Notes: generated from the letters alone by a model not told the origin. Shown: positions 55,166-63,503, numbered from the stretch's first letter. The stretch: DNA of 64,000 nt from Closterium sp. Naga37s-1 (GCA_947471745.1 CANJKZ010000080.1:2091501-2155500); one strand, 5' to 3'. Translations and numbers: made by a program.

Positions 55166-58100
55166 TCCAGGTCCTCAGCACCAGCAGCAGCTCCAACTCC
55201 AGGGTCCGCAGCACCAGCAGCAGCTCCAACGCCAGGGTCCGCAGCACCAGCCGCAGCTCCGACTCCAGGGTCCTCAGCACCAGCAGTAGCTCCAACGCCA
55301 GGGTCCCCAGCACCAGCAGCACCACTCCGGAGACTGCAGTGCCGAGCGTACCACTCTCGGAGTCGCTGGGGAGAGGGTAGCTCCCGCCGAGGCGGGGAAC
55401 CACGAGCACCAGCTGCAGCAGCACCTCTCCTGAGGCTGCAGTACCGCGAGTACCACTCACGCAGCTGCTGGGAAGAAGGAGGGTCTCCAGGCGTCGAACG
55501 CCCAGGAGTAGCACCCCCAGGCTCAGCACCCTCAGTCGCAGCACCCCCAGGCTCAGCACCCTCAGACGTAGCACTCTCAGGTCCAGCACCCCCAGGCTCC
55601 GCACCCCCAGGCTCCGCACCCCCAGGCTCCGCACCCCCAGGCTCCGCACACTCAGGCTCAGCACCCCAAGCAGGACGAGAGTCGACAGCTACCTCAACAG
55701 GCTCAACCGGGTCTACCTGGGACACACCTGAGGGAGCGGCACCCTGAGGGGGGAGGGGGTCTACTACAGCAGCACCTGGAGCGAGGAAGAGAGGCGGGGG
55801 GGGGAGCGGGGCAGTGCGGTAGGGGAAGAGGCGGTAGTAGGGGACGGACTCGTCAAAAGTGACGTCCTGAGAGGGCAGGACACGACGCGAGGTGGGGTGG
55901 TAAAACTGCCAACCAGACGCGTCCGGGACAAAGCCAAGGAAGACGCAAGGAACAGCGCGGGAGGAGAGCTTGTCCGCGGACGTGTCGCGAACAAAAGCTC
56001 GAGATCCCCAGACCCGAAAACGCGACGCATCACCAACCTCTCCCGTCCAACGCAGTGTCGGCGAAGTCTCCGGAACGGAGACACGGGGCCAGAGGTTGAG
56101 CTGATGCGCAGCGTATCGGACCGCAAACGGCCACAGAAAGTGGGGGGCAGCCGCATGGATCAAGGAGGTACGAGCGACCTCCATGACCAAGCCAATGCGG
56201 CGCTCAGCAACCCCATTCTGCTGTGGAGAGGCTGGAAGCGTGAACGACTGCGCAATGCCCTGCCCCTGACAGTAGGCCCTCAAGAGGTCGGAGGAAAACT
56301 CCCCACCTCTGTCAGAGTGCAGACGCAGGACAGGAAAGTCCGAGTGGAACCTCTCGCTGAGCTGAAGACGGGCAGTGCGGATCCAAGGGATCAAAACATC
56401 AGGGACTTCACCCTTGGTGCGCAAGGGGAAGACCGTGGTGTAGCGCGAGTAGTCGTCAACAACTATCAAGAAGTACCTCTCCTGACCCTGTCCACGGACG
56501 CGGGCTGGGCCCCACACGTCCAAGTGGAGCGTCTGCAAGGGAGCAGTCGTCGGGGGAAACGAGGAGGAGTGAGGAGCGGCGCGCTGCCGCCCCTCGACAC
56601 AGGGAAGACAGGGAGGAGCAGGAGAGGGCGGGAGGGGAGGGAGTACCCGGGGAAGACCAGAGACAAGGTACCGTTTGTGCATGCCACGAAGGCGCTGCAC
56701 TGACGGGTGACCAAGGCGGTGGTGCCAGAGGACGGTCTCGTGTGCTAGAGAGCGACACGAGCAGGGGGCAGACAGCTGACCTGAAGCAGACGCAGACGCA
56801 GCGACCTGAGGGGACTCAGTGGTCAGTGTGTACAAGTCCGACCCCGGCTGCCGAGTGAAGGTAGCCAGGTGACGACCCGTCCGAGCGCACGTGCAGTGTG
56901 TCACGCGCTCGTAGGCAGGGGTGAACTGGTGGACACCCCCGTCCTGGAGCGCACTACCCGCCACCAAGTTCGTGGAGAACGAGGGGAGGTAGAGACCTGA
57001 CAGTGTGCCCGACGGGACCGCAGGACAAGGGAGGACAGTGGAGGAGGTCGCAATGACCGGACCCCCAGAGGGGTCAGCGAGGGAGACAGCAACTGGCCGA
57101 GCAAGCTGCTCAAGGGCAGTGCGGTCACGAAAGAAACAGCGAGAAGCACCTGAGTCCAGTGTGAATGTGTGCAGTGCCTCAGTAGACGCAGCGGGCGCAG
57201 ACTCGCAAGCACCTAGAGCAGCAGCCTCACCAGCACCTGGGGCAGCAGACACACTAGCACCTAGAGCAGCAGCCTCACTGGTCCTAATGCCCGGGTCGGG
57301 CGGGACACACAGGTAACAGTCACCCTCTCCACTAGTAGACATCACATACATGGCACCAAGGATAGCATCAAAGTCAAGAGCATAGACATCAATGTTTTTC
57401 TTGATCAGATCAAACCAACGAGGCAGCTCAGTAGCAGCCGGAAACTGGGTGCGCCAGGCGTCGTCGAGGCGGGAGAAGCAGCGCTGCAGGGTGTGCGCCC
57501 TCCCACACGGCTGACCAGCGCGGTCACCTGTGCGGATGACGTACGGGCAGCTAAGACCACCCCCCCCACGCTGAGAGTACCACTCACGGAGTTCCTGGGG
57601 CGACAGGGTCTGCTGCTGGCGCAGGCCACCGCCCGAGCTGCCACGAGCTCCACTGCCTCCGCCGCCCCCACGACCACCACTGCCACCGCGGCCGCCGCCG
57701 CCACCACCAATGCCCCAACCCCGGCCACCTCCTCCACCACTGCCGCCACCACCCCCGCCGCTGCCGTCACCACCCCCGCCGCTGCCACTGGCCCCTCCAG
57801 CCCCGCCACCACCCCCACCGCCCCCACCGCCCCAACCACCGCCGCCCCCATCATCACCGCCGCCCCCCTTGCCCCCTTTGCCCTTGCCGCTGCGGCGCCT
57901 CGCACTCGCAGTAGACGCAGTCCCGACCTTCTCAGCACCGAGAAGGTCGACAGCAGCAGCAGAGGCAACAGAGGGAAGAAGTGGGGAGGGGGAACACCCC
58001 TCGAAGAAGGGGGTGCGGGGGTCGCCTCGAGACGCACCGACAGCTACTGTACTAGACTCGGCTGCCAGCAGGTGCTTCTCAAGCAGGTCAATGGTGAGCT

Positions 58101-58659
58101 CGGTGGGGCACATGGCAAGGAAGGTGTCCCTGACCGCACGAAGGGAGTCAGGGAGACGGGTGACCAGGTGGTAAAGAGTGAGCCACAGCGGGGGGGGATT
58201 CTTGGCAAGAAACTCAGCGGGCATGGCAGCACGGAAGCGGATCTCAGTAACGCGGAGGTGAGTAATGAGGTCGGCAACGGTAGAGAATGTGGCCAAGTCT
58301 GGGAACAGGTAGGGCTGTGAGAGGCGGCCTAGCGCAGCAGAGGCAGGTGAGGAGTAGCGAGCAACGACAGCTTTGTACAGTGACTGAGCAGTCTTCTGCT
58401 GGCTAAAGTGCTCGCGTTCATCTACCGGCAGGGAGTTGCGAATGGCGAAGCGAGAGTGGGCGTCACGAGTCTGCCACTGTGAGCGGGTAGTACTATCAGC
58501 TGTCTCAGCCGGGGCAGGAGCGAGGCCTAACGCATGGTCATACAGTGAGATATCCTCCTTAGCAGTGAGCTGGAGGAAGAGATGGAGGTCATCGAGCCAG
58601 GTGTCAAAGCGGATCGGGCGGCCCTCAGCATCGAAAGCTAGAACTGCAGGACTAGCCAT
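54868..58659 (-). CDS. Element B Gag-Pol: gag, protease, integrase
   Basis: Starts MASPAVLAFDAEGRPIRFDT at an ATG after the leader. The gag capsid runs to about residue 250, followed by a Gly-rich region (57680-57900), LSPQELREWYSQRGG (57568-57608), and the knuckle CPYVIRTGDRAGQPC with GRAHTLQRCF. Protease TFTLDSGASRCFFRD has D-S-G at 57151-57159. Integrase: HHRLGHPSVQRLRGM, CLPCVEG, HLDVWGPARVRGQGQERYFL, LHSDRGGEFSSDL and SPQQNGVAERRIG. The linker has A-E-P-G-G repeats and two L-R-E-W-Y motifs (55341-55380, 55441-55480). From about 55167 the frame turns into a Leu-rich shadow of the repeats, because one base is missing. Confidence 0.95.
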   Translation of the reverse strand: MASPAVLAFDAEGRPIRFDTWLDDLHLFLQLTAKEDISLYDHALGLAPAPAETADSTTRSQWQTRDAHSRFAIRNSLPVDEREHFSQQKTAQSLYKAVVARYSSPASAALGRLSQPYLFPDLATFSTVADLITHLRVTEIRFRAAMPAEFLAKNPPPLWLTLYHLVTRLPDSLRAVRDTFLAMCPTELTIDLLEKHLLAAESSTVAVGASRGDPRTPFFEGCSPSPLLPSVASAAAVDLLGAEKVGTASTASARRRSGKGKGGKGGGGDDGGGGGWGGGGGGGGGGAGGASGSGGGGDGSGGGGGGSGGGGGRGWGIGGGGGGRGGSGGRGGGGGSGARGSSGGGLRQQQTLSPQELREWYSQRGGGGLSCPYVIRTGDRAGQPCGRAHTLQRCFSRLDDAWRTQFPAATELPRWFDLIKKNIDVYALDFDAILGAMYVMSTSGEGDCYLCVPPDPGIRTSEAAALGASVSAAPGAGEAAALGACESAPAASTEALHTFTLDSGASRCFFRDRTALEQLARPVAVSLADPSGGPVIATSSTVLPCPAVPSGTLSGLYLPSFSTNLVAGSALQDGGVHQFTPAYERVTHCTCARTGRHLATFTRQPGSDLYTLTTESPQVAASASASGQLSAPCSCRSLAHETVLWHHRLGHPSVQRLRGMHKRYLVSGLPRVLPPLPPSPAPPCLPCVEGRQRAAPHSSSFPPTTAPLQTLHLDVWGPARVRGQGQERYFLIVVDDYSRYTTVFPLRTKGEVPDVLIPWIRTARLQLSERFHSDFPVLRLHSDRGGEFSSDLLRAYCQGQGIAQSFTLPASPQQNGVAERRIGLVMEVARTSLIHAAAPHFLWPFAVRYAAHQLNLWPRVSVPETSPTLRWTGEVGDASRFRVWGSRAFVRDTSADKLSSRAVPCVFLGFVPDASGWQFYHPTSRRVLPSQDVTFDESVPYYRLFPYRTAPLPPPPLFLAPGAAVVDPLPPQGAAPSGVSQVDPVEPVEVAVDSRPAWGAEPECAEPGGAEPGGAEPGGAEPGGAGPESATSEGAEPGGAATEGAEPGGATPGRSTPGDPPSSQQLREWYSRYCSLRRGAAAAGARGSPPRRELPSPQRLREWYARHCSLRSGAAGAGDPGVGATAGAEDPGVGAAAGAADPGVGAAAGAADPGVGAAAGAEDLEWELLLVLRTLALELLLVLQTLELELLLVLRTLELELLLVLTLVELLVVLRALSLVALELRLLVVSLLVLAALRGRSRTSFRSFSRFLVSRLLLVLLPP

Positions 58660-59366
58660 AGTTTCAGTAGGAGCAGTAGGAACAGTAGGAAGAGTAGGAA
58701 CAGTAGGTACAGTAGTAGCAGTGTGACAGCACAGTGCGGCTCGGGCAGGGCGGCGCGGCGCGGCTCGGGCAAGGCGGCGCGGCGCGGCTCGGGCAGGGCG
58801 GCGCGGCGCGGCTCGGGCAGGGCGGCGCGGCGGCTTGCTCTTGCGGCTGTGCGCGTGACTGCACGCACCCCCTAGCGCGGAGGTGTGCGTGCGGTTGCGT
58901 GGGCGGCCGTGCGCTTGCAGCTGTGCGTGCGGCTGCGTGTGCGGCCGTGCGTGCGGTCGTGGGTGCGGCCGTGCTTGCGGTCGTGCGTGCGGCCGTGCGT
59001 GCGGTCGTGCGTGCGGCCGAGCGTGCAGCTGCGCGTGCGGCTGTGCGGGCGGCCGCGCGCGGCTGCTCTAGCTGCTGCGCGTGCTGTCGTACGTGCGGCT
59101 GCGCGTGCGGCCTATCGTGCGGCTGCGCGTGCGGCGGAGTAGGCAGCTGCGCGTGCGGCTGACGGGCGGCTCGTGCGGCTGTGCTAAGGGCGCACGACGA
59201 CGCTAGGAAGAGGGGGGGGCTCGACGGCGCGAGGAGGAGGGGCGCACGACGGCGCTAGGAGAGGAGGCGCGCGACGGCGCTAGGAAGCGAGGCGCTCGAC
59301 GGCGCGGCGGAACGGTGGGCCCTACCGAACGTGGGTCCTAGGTCCTAACCTAGGCGTCGGATACCA
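58660..59366 (-). repeat. Element B leader with primer site, hairpin and minisatellites
   Basis: From the LTR inward (minus strand): primer site TGGTATCCGAC (59356-59366), a 7-bp hairpin CCTAGGT/ACCTAGG (59337-59354), GGGCCCACCGTT (59311-59322), then GC-rich arrays: GCGCACGACGGCGCTAGGA type (59190-59300), GTGCGGCCGTGCGTGCGGTC type (58880-59180), CGGCTCGGGCAGGGCGGCG (58735-58835), and AGGAACAGTAGG (58668-58720) just before the gag ATG. Confidence 0.85.
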
Positions 59367-59501
59367 TGTTAGAAGATAGTACTGCACGAGAATGAATGAA
59401 CTAGAAAGAAGTTGGGTACAAGTATGAAACCCTAAGTTTGTTGTACCCCCTAAGGCTAAACCCACTATAGCCTACACAATATAAACATATAATGTTTGAC
59501 A
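59367..59501 (-). repeat. Element B 5' LTR
   Basis: 135 bases, partner of 52306-52440, followed outward by CCCAC. Confidence 0.95.
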
Positions 59502-59506
59502 CCCAC

Positions 59507-59544
59507 TACATCCTAAACATATATAGCAGATATAACATTTGACA
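59507..59544 (-). repeat. Solo LTR, right part
   Basis: Last 38 bases of the solo LTR split by element B, ending ATTTGACA, followed by the AGGGT duplication. Confidence 0.9.
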
Positions 59545-59853
59545 AGGGTAGCATAAGTCGACCGAGGGCTGCAGTGGCCGGGGAAGAGTAGCAGGCAACT
59601 ACAGCGTCGTACAGTGCCTTGGCAGTCTTGTGCTGGCTAAAATGCGCGCGCTCAGTGATCGGCAGATGGTTGCGAATAGCGAGGCGCGCAGCAGCATCGC
59701 GGGTCTGCCACTGGGAGCGGTCTAGAGCAGGCTCAGTGTCAGCAGGAGCAACGGCAGTGCCAGACACGTAATCGAACAGGGAAACACCGTCCTTGGCATC
59801 AGTCAGGAGGAACAGTTGCAGGTCGTCGAGCCAGGTGGCGAACTCTACGGGAC
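59545..59853 (-). pseudogene. Element G gag, second segment
   Basis: On the minus strand it runs in frame from TWLDDLQLFLLTDAKDGVSL (right) to SSPATAALGRLMLP at the solo-LTR border and then continues at 52209 with YLFPDL. SRSQWQTRDAAARLAIRNHL is the conserved middle part of the capsid in this lineage. It joins 61621-61666 through the small-element insertion. Confidence 0.9.
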
Positions 59854-60097
59854 TGTTACGAAACGAACTTAGTCTAGGAACCGGAGTTTACTAAGGGCCT
59901 AGGCTTAGTAGCCTAGGCCAAGCGGGTGTCGAGGTGGTTGTACCAAGGAGAGAATCGAGAATGATTGGTTTCACTATAGCACACAAGGTACATATAGCAA
60001 AATAGCAACGGTGCACCACCAACAACAAGAAGGCATAACTACACTAAAGCTAAAACTACAGGCAGTTATTAACATATATAAAATATATATCGCGACA
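59854..60097 (-). repeat. Small LTR element, 3' LTR
   Basis: 244 bases starting TGTTACGAAACG and ending ATCGCGACA on the plus strand. A TATAAAATATATAT stretch near its right end may be the promoter region. The tract AAGGGGGTG follows at 60098-60106 on the minus strand. Confidence 0.93.
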
Positions 60098-60205
60098 CAC
60101 CCCCTTAACTGCCTGCAGCACATAACTATAGCAAGTCACACTCCCGGAACCTGGGCAAGAGGTAGAAGAAGCAGGGGAAACAGCAACACAGATCAACCAT
60201 GTTAA

Positions 60206-60490
60206 ATGCAACAACGGCAAGTGCAGGACCGGAGAGGTGGGCGTGAGAGCAAGCGCCGTGGCTACAACGAGCAGCTGGACAGCGCGGCTCAGCACCTCCG
60301 GGGGCGTGCCTGCTACAGGCAGCAGATGCAGTGATGGCAGATAGAGCCACAGTGACCTCAGCCACGGCAGATGCAGCAGCAACAGGTGCAGGACCCGGCA
60401 GGTGGGCGTGAGAGCAGGCGCTGTGGCTGCAACGAGCAGCTGGACAGCACCGCTCAGCACCTCCGGGGGCGTGCCTGCTACAGGCAACGG
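60206..60490 (-). repeat. Direct repeat inside the small LTR element
   Basis: Two copies (about 60210-60315 and 60375-60490) share GGTGGGCGTGAGAGCA and CAGCACCTCCGGGGGCGTGC. No protein family is recognised. Confidence 0.8.
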
Positions 60491-60533
60491 CTGCAAATGC
60501 CCGACTTACTTCTTCCACCCCCTTACCCACCAC

Positions 60534-61316
60534 TCAACCCCTCTGGTGCTGGCGGCTGGCGCTGGGGCTGGTTCCTGGTGCTGGCGGCTGGCGCTGGGGC
60601 TGGTTCCTAGTGCTGGCGGCTGGCGCTGGTTCTGGAGCTGGTGCTGGTGCTGGCGGCTGGCCCTGGAGCTGGTGCTGGTGCTGGCGGCTGGCGGGTCCAA
60701 TGGCAGGTGATGCGCGCTGGGCGGGACAGGGGTCTCTGCTGGCGGTGGCGCTGCTGGCGGGGTCTCTGCTGGCGAAGTCTCTGCTAGCGGTCGTCGCTAG
60801 CGTTGTAGCTGCTGGCTGTCCCGCCATGCCCTTCCCCTGCTTCCCTCTCCCCCACAGCGTTCGGCCGCCACTCCCTGCCCTTCTTCCCTCACCCTCCCCA
60901 CAGCGACCGCCGCTGCACACGCGAACAAGCACGACGGGGGGTGGTGACGGGCAAGGGGTGGGGGTAATGCGACGGGCAGAGCGACGGCGGGATAAGGTGC
61001 GGTTGGGGCGACGGGAAGCAGGGCGACAGGCGACGGTGTGCGGACGGGTGGCGGGAATCTGGTGACGGGCGGCAGCGCGACGGGACGGGCGACGCGCTGC
61101 AGCAGCGGAAATTTCGCGGGTGGCGGGCTGCAGTAGCGGGTAGTGCACGGGGTCGACGGGGGCGAGAGCGACAGCGCGAAACAGCGGGTTGACGAGCGCC
61201 GTCACTCCCGCCGTGACCGTTGCGTCTGTCACGACTGCCGTGACGGATTTTGTTACGGGCGAGCGACGGTGAGGGACGGACGGAGCCGCGATTTGCTGCT
61301 TGACGGGACGCGCCAT
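60534..61316 (-). CDS. Uncharacterised ORF of the small LTR element
   Basis: 260 codons from ATG 61316 (a GTG lies one codon upstream). The N-terminus MARPVKQQIAAPSVPHRRS is followed by an Arg/Ala/Pro-rich middle and a C-terminus of Gln/Pro/Ala repeats (SRQHQHQLQGQPPAPAP) matching a GCTGGCGGCTGGCGCTGG-type minisatellite at 60540-60700. No domain is recognised. The composition is basic, so RNA binding (a gag-like role) is possible but unproven. The start is supported by the homologous M-A-P-P-V start at 17861. It could also be non-coding sequence that happens to be open. Confidence 0.5.
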   Translation of the reverse strand: MARPVKQQIAAPSVPHRRSPVTKSVTAVVTDATVTAGVTALVNPLFRAVALAPVDPVHYPLLQPATREISAAAARRPSRRAAARHQIPATRPHTVACRPASRRPNRTLSRRRSARRITPTPCPSPPPVVLVRVCSGGRCGEGEGRRAGSGGRTLWGRGKQGKGMAGQPAATTLATTASRDFASRDPASSATASRDPCPAQRASPAIGPASRQHQHQLQGQPPAPAPAPEPAPAASTRNQPQRQPPAPGTSPSASRQHQRG

Positions 61317-61332
61317 CACGAAAGCTAACGGT

Positions 61333-61376
61333 GGGCCCTTAGGAAATTAGGTCGGGAACGACCTAGCTCAATACCA
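61333..61376 (-). other. Primer site and hairpin of the small LTR element
   Basis: TGGTATTGAGC (61366-61376) abuts the 5' LTR. The stem TAGGTCG/CGACCTA (7 bp, loop 61355-61358) spans 61348-61365, followed by GGGCCCACC (61330-61338). Confidence 0.75.
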
Positions 61377-61620
61377 TGTTACGAAACGAACTTAGTCTAG
61401 GAACCGGAGTTTACTAAGGGCCTAGGCTTAGTAGCCTAGGCCAAGCGGGTGTCGAGGTGGTTGTACCAAGGAGAGAATCGAGAATGATTGGTTTCACTAT
61501 AACACACAAGGTACATATAGCAAAATAGCAACGGTGCACCACCAACAACAAGAAGGCATAACTACACTAAAGCTAAAACTACAGGTAGTTATAAACATGT
61601 ATAAAATATATATCGCGACA
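61377..61620 (-). repeat. Small LTR element, 5' LTR
   Basis: 244 bases, partner of 59854-60097. Confidence 0.93.
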
Positions 61621-61666
61621 GGGACGACCGTCAGGATCGAACGCGAGCACATTAAGCGTCGCCATA
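61621..61666 (-). pseudogene. Element G gag, first codons
   Basis: ATG 61666 starts MATLNVLAFDPDGRP, matching the gag starts of B and F. The frame runs to the small-element border and continues in frame at 59853. Confidence 0.88.
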
Positions 61667-61679
61667 GTAGCAGTGCAGG

Positions 61680-62214
61680 CAAGGCAGCGTAGATGGCACG
61701 CAGGGCAAGCAAACGCGCGCAGTAGGGAGGCACGCGCGGCAGGAAAGGCGCTCAAGGCAAGCAGGCGCACTTGGCAGGCAGGCGCTCAAGGCAGGCAGGC
61801 GCTCAAGGAAGGCAGGCGCTCTTGGCAGGCAGGCGCTCAAGGCAAGCAGGCGCTCAAGGCAGGCAGGCGCTCTTGGCAGGCAGGCCCTTCAGGCAGGCGC
61901 TTAAGACAGGCAGGCACGCGGCTCACGGGCGGCGCACGGGCAGGGCACGCGCGGCTGCGGGCTGCGCGCGGCTGCGGGCTGTGCGCGGCTGCTGGCTGCG
62001 CGTGGCGACGGGCTGCGCGCGGCTGCGGGCTGCGCGCGGCTGCTGGCTGCGCGTGGCGACGGGCTGCGCGCGGCTGCGGGCTGCGTGCGGCGGCGGGCTG
62101 CGTGGGCGGGGCCTAAGTGGGCTGCGCGCGGGCGGCTTAAGCGGCGCGCGGGCCGGCAGCAGGCTGCGCAGGTGGCTGACGCGGCGCGCTGGGCCGAAAA
62201 CGGGCTGCGCGGGC
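61680..62214 (-). repeat. Element G leader minisatellites
   Basis: Two arrays: GGCAGGCAGGCGCTCAAGG type (61740-61910) and GCGGGCTGCGCGCGGCTGC type (61925-62100), ending in GC-rich DNA where element H is inserted. Confidence 0.85.
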
Positions 62215-62348
62215 TGTCAAAGTATATGCATGCTATATATATGTATGCTGTAGTGGGGTAGCCAATATGGGGTACAGCCCCGTTTAGGGTTTCATACTTG
62301 TACCCTACTCTTCCATAGTGCATTCATTCCTGCTGCTAGATTCTAACA
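62215..62348 (+). repeat. Element H 5' LTR
   Basis: 134 bases, TGTCAAAG...TCTAACA, matching the split solo LTR (52210-52305 plus 59507-59544) over its whole length. Confidence 0.9.
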
Positions 62349-62397
62349 TGGTATCAGAGCACTAGGTCCGTAGGACCGTACTTTTTTCGGGCCCACC
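62349..62397 (+). other. Element H primer site, hairpin and GGGCCCACC
   Basis: TGGTATCAGAGC (62349-62360) is the plant initiator-Met primer site typical of Ty1/copia. The stem GGTCC/GGACC with loop GTA lies at 62365-62377 and GGGCCCACC at 62389-62397. Confidence 0.85.
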
Positions 62398-62519
62398 TAC
62401 CGTTGCAGTTACCGCGCTACCCCACGTTTTGTCCTGCGCCTGCCTGCCTTGCCTTGTGACGTGCTGCACTGCGCGCGCCGTCCTGCAGCCCTCGCGCTGC
62501 CTCCTGCTGCCCTAGGCCA

Positions 62520-63290
62520 GCGCGCCGCCCCTGCAGGCCCGTAAGGCCCGTGCGACGCCCTTGCAGACCCGTCAGGCCCGCGAGCCGCCCCTGCAGATCC
62601 GTCAGGCCCGCAAGCCGCCCCTGCAAGCCCGTCAGGCCCGCGAGCCGCCCCTGCAGGCCCGTCAGGCCAGAGTGCCGCCCCGCCAGGTCGCTGACGCGGC
62701 CCCGCCCTGCCGTTGACGCGGCCCCGCCCTGCCGTGGTCGCGGCCCCGCCCTGCCGCCGACGCGGCCCCGCCCTGCCGCCGACGCGGCCCCACCAGGTCG
62801 CTGTCGCGGCCCGCCCTGCCGCTGACACGGCCCCGCCCTGCCTCTGACGCGGCCGCGCCCTGCCGCCGAAGCGGCCCAGCCAGGTCGCTGTCGCGGCCCG
62901 CCCTGCCACTGTCGCAGCCCTGCCCTGCCTCTGACGCGGCCGCGCCCTGCCGCCGACGCGGCCCCGCCCTGCCTCTGACGCGGTCGCGCCCTACCGCCGA
63001 CGCGGCCCCGCCCTGCCTCTGACGCGGCCGCGCCCTACCGCCGACGCGGCCCCGCCAGGCTGCTGACGCGACGCCGCCCTGCCGCTGTCGCGGCCCCGCC
63101 CTGCCGCCGACGCAGCCCCGCTAGGTCGCGGCCCCGCCCTGCCGCTGACGCGGCCCCGACAGGACGCTGTCGCGCCCCCGACCTGTCGCTGACGCAGCCC
63201 CGCCCTGCAGCTGACGCGGCCCCGACCTGCCGCTGACGCGGCCCCGCCCTGCAACTGCCGCGGCCCTACTCTGCAGCCGCGGTTGCGGCC
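62520..63290 (+). repeat. Element H leader minisatellites
   Basis: A ~30-base unit with GCCGCCCCTGCAGGCCCGTC (62520-62690), then a ~22-base unit GACGCGGCCCCGCCCTGCCG (62690-63290), plus a CTGC repeat near 63420-63460 and a CTG run at 63481-63500. Confidence 0.88.
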
Positions 63291-63503
63291 CCGCCGTCAC
63301 CGCCGTTGTGCGCCTACCCTGCCGCCGCCCGCCGAGCGCCGGCCCTGCTCGCCCGGCGAGCGCCTGCCCTTCCCGCCACTGGTGAGCACCTGCCTTGTTC
63401 GCGCGCTGCCGCGCCCTCTGCCTGCCTGCCTGCCTGCCTGCCTGCTCGCCTGCCTGCCTGCCGCGCCTTCCCTGCCCGCGCTGCTGCTGCTGCTGCTGCT
63501 GGC

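Larger units (their letters stand above)
52306..59501 (-). mobile_element. Nearly intact copia element B
   Basis: 7,196 bases with 135-bp LTRs (52306-52440 and 59367-59501) that differ at one position by eye, flanked by the target duplication CCCAC (52301-52305 and 59502-59506). The internal region has a TGGTATC primer site, a leader with hairpin and minisatellites, and two long overlapping frames that together encode the entire copia polyprotein. The only defect I see is one missing base in the linker at about 55167. It is the youngest dated insertion in the window. Confidence 0.96.
59854..61620 (-). mobile_element. Complete small non-autonomous LTR element
   Basis: 1,767 bases: two 244-bp LTRs (59854-60097, 61377-61620) with four differences by eye, flanked by GGGAC at 59849-59853 and 61621-61625. 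On the minus strand the 5' LTR is followed by TGGTATTGAGC (primer site), a hairpin, GGGCCCACC, a 260-codon ORF and a purine tract AAGGGGGTG. There is no RT, integrase or protease. LTR tips (TGTC...TAACA), primer site and purine tract resemble those of the surrounding copia lineage. It would fit a TRIM or small LARD class, but with an ORF. A decayed relative is at 17409-18155. Confidence 0.9.
46303..62214 (-). mobile_element. Copia element G carrying nested insertions
   Basis: Reading leftwards: leader minisatellite (61680-62214), gag start (ATG 61666), gag continuing at 59853-59545 and from 52209 down, then protease, integrase, linker, RT, RNase H and the 3' LTR (46303-46440). The interruptions are a small LTR element (59854-61620), a 134-bp solo LTR (52210-52305 plus 59507-59544) and, inside that LTR, copia B (52306-59501 plus its duplication). 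At both gag breaks the frame continues exactly once the insertion and one target copy are removed. The 5' LTR lies beyond H, outside the window. Several stop codons make G itself inactive. Confidence 0.9.

Noticed and set aside
58734..59162. Cys/Arg/Ala-rich frames in the element B leader
   Set aside because: They are by-products of the GTGCGGCCGTGCGTGCGG-type array and lie between primer site and gag ATG.
62215..62348. This LTR as the 5' LTR of element G
   Set aside because: It is in the opposite orientation: on the plus strand it reads TGTCAAA...TAACA followed by a plus-strand primer site, so it belongs to H.
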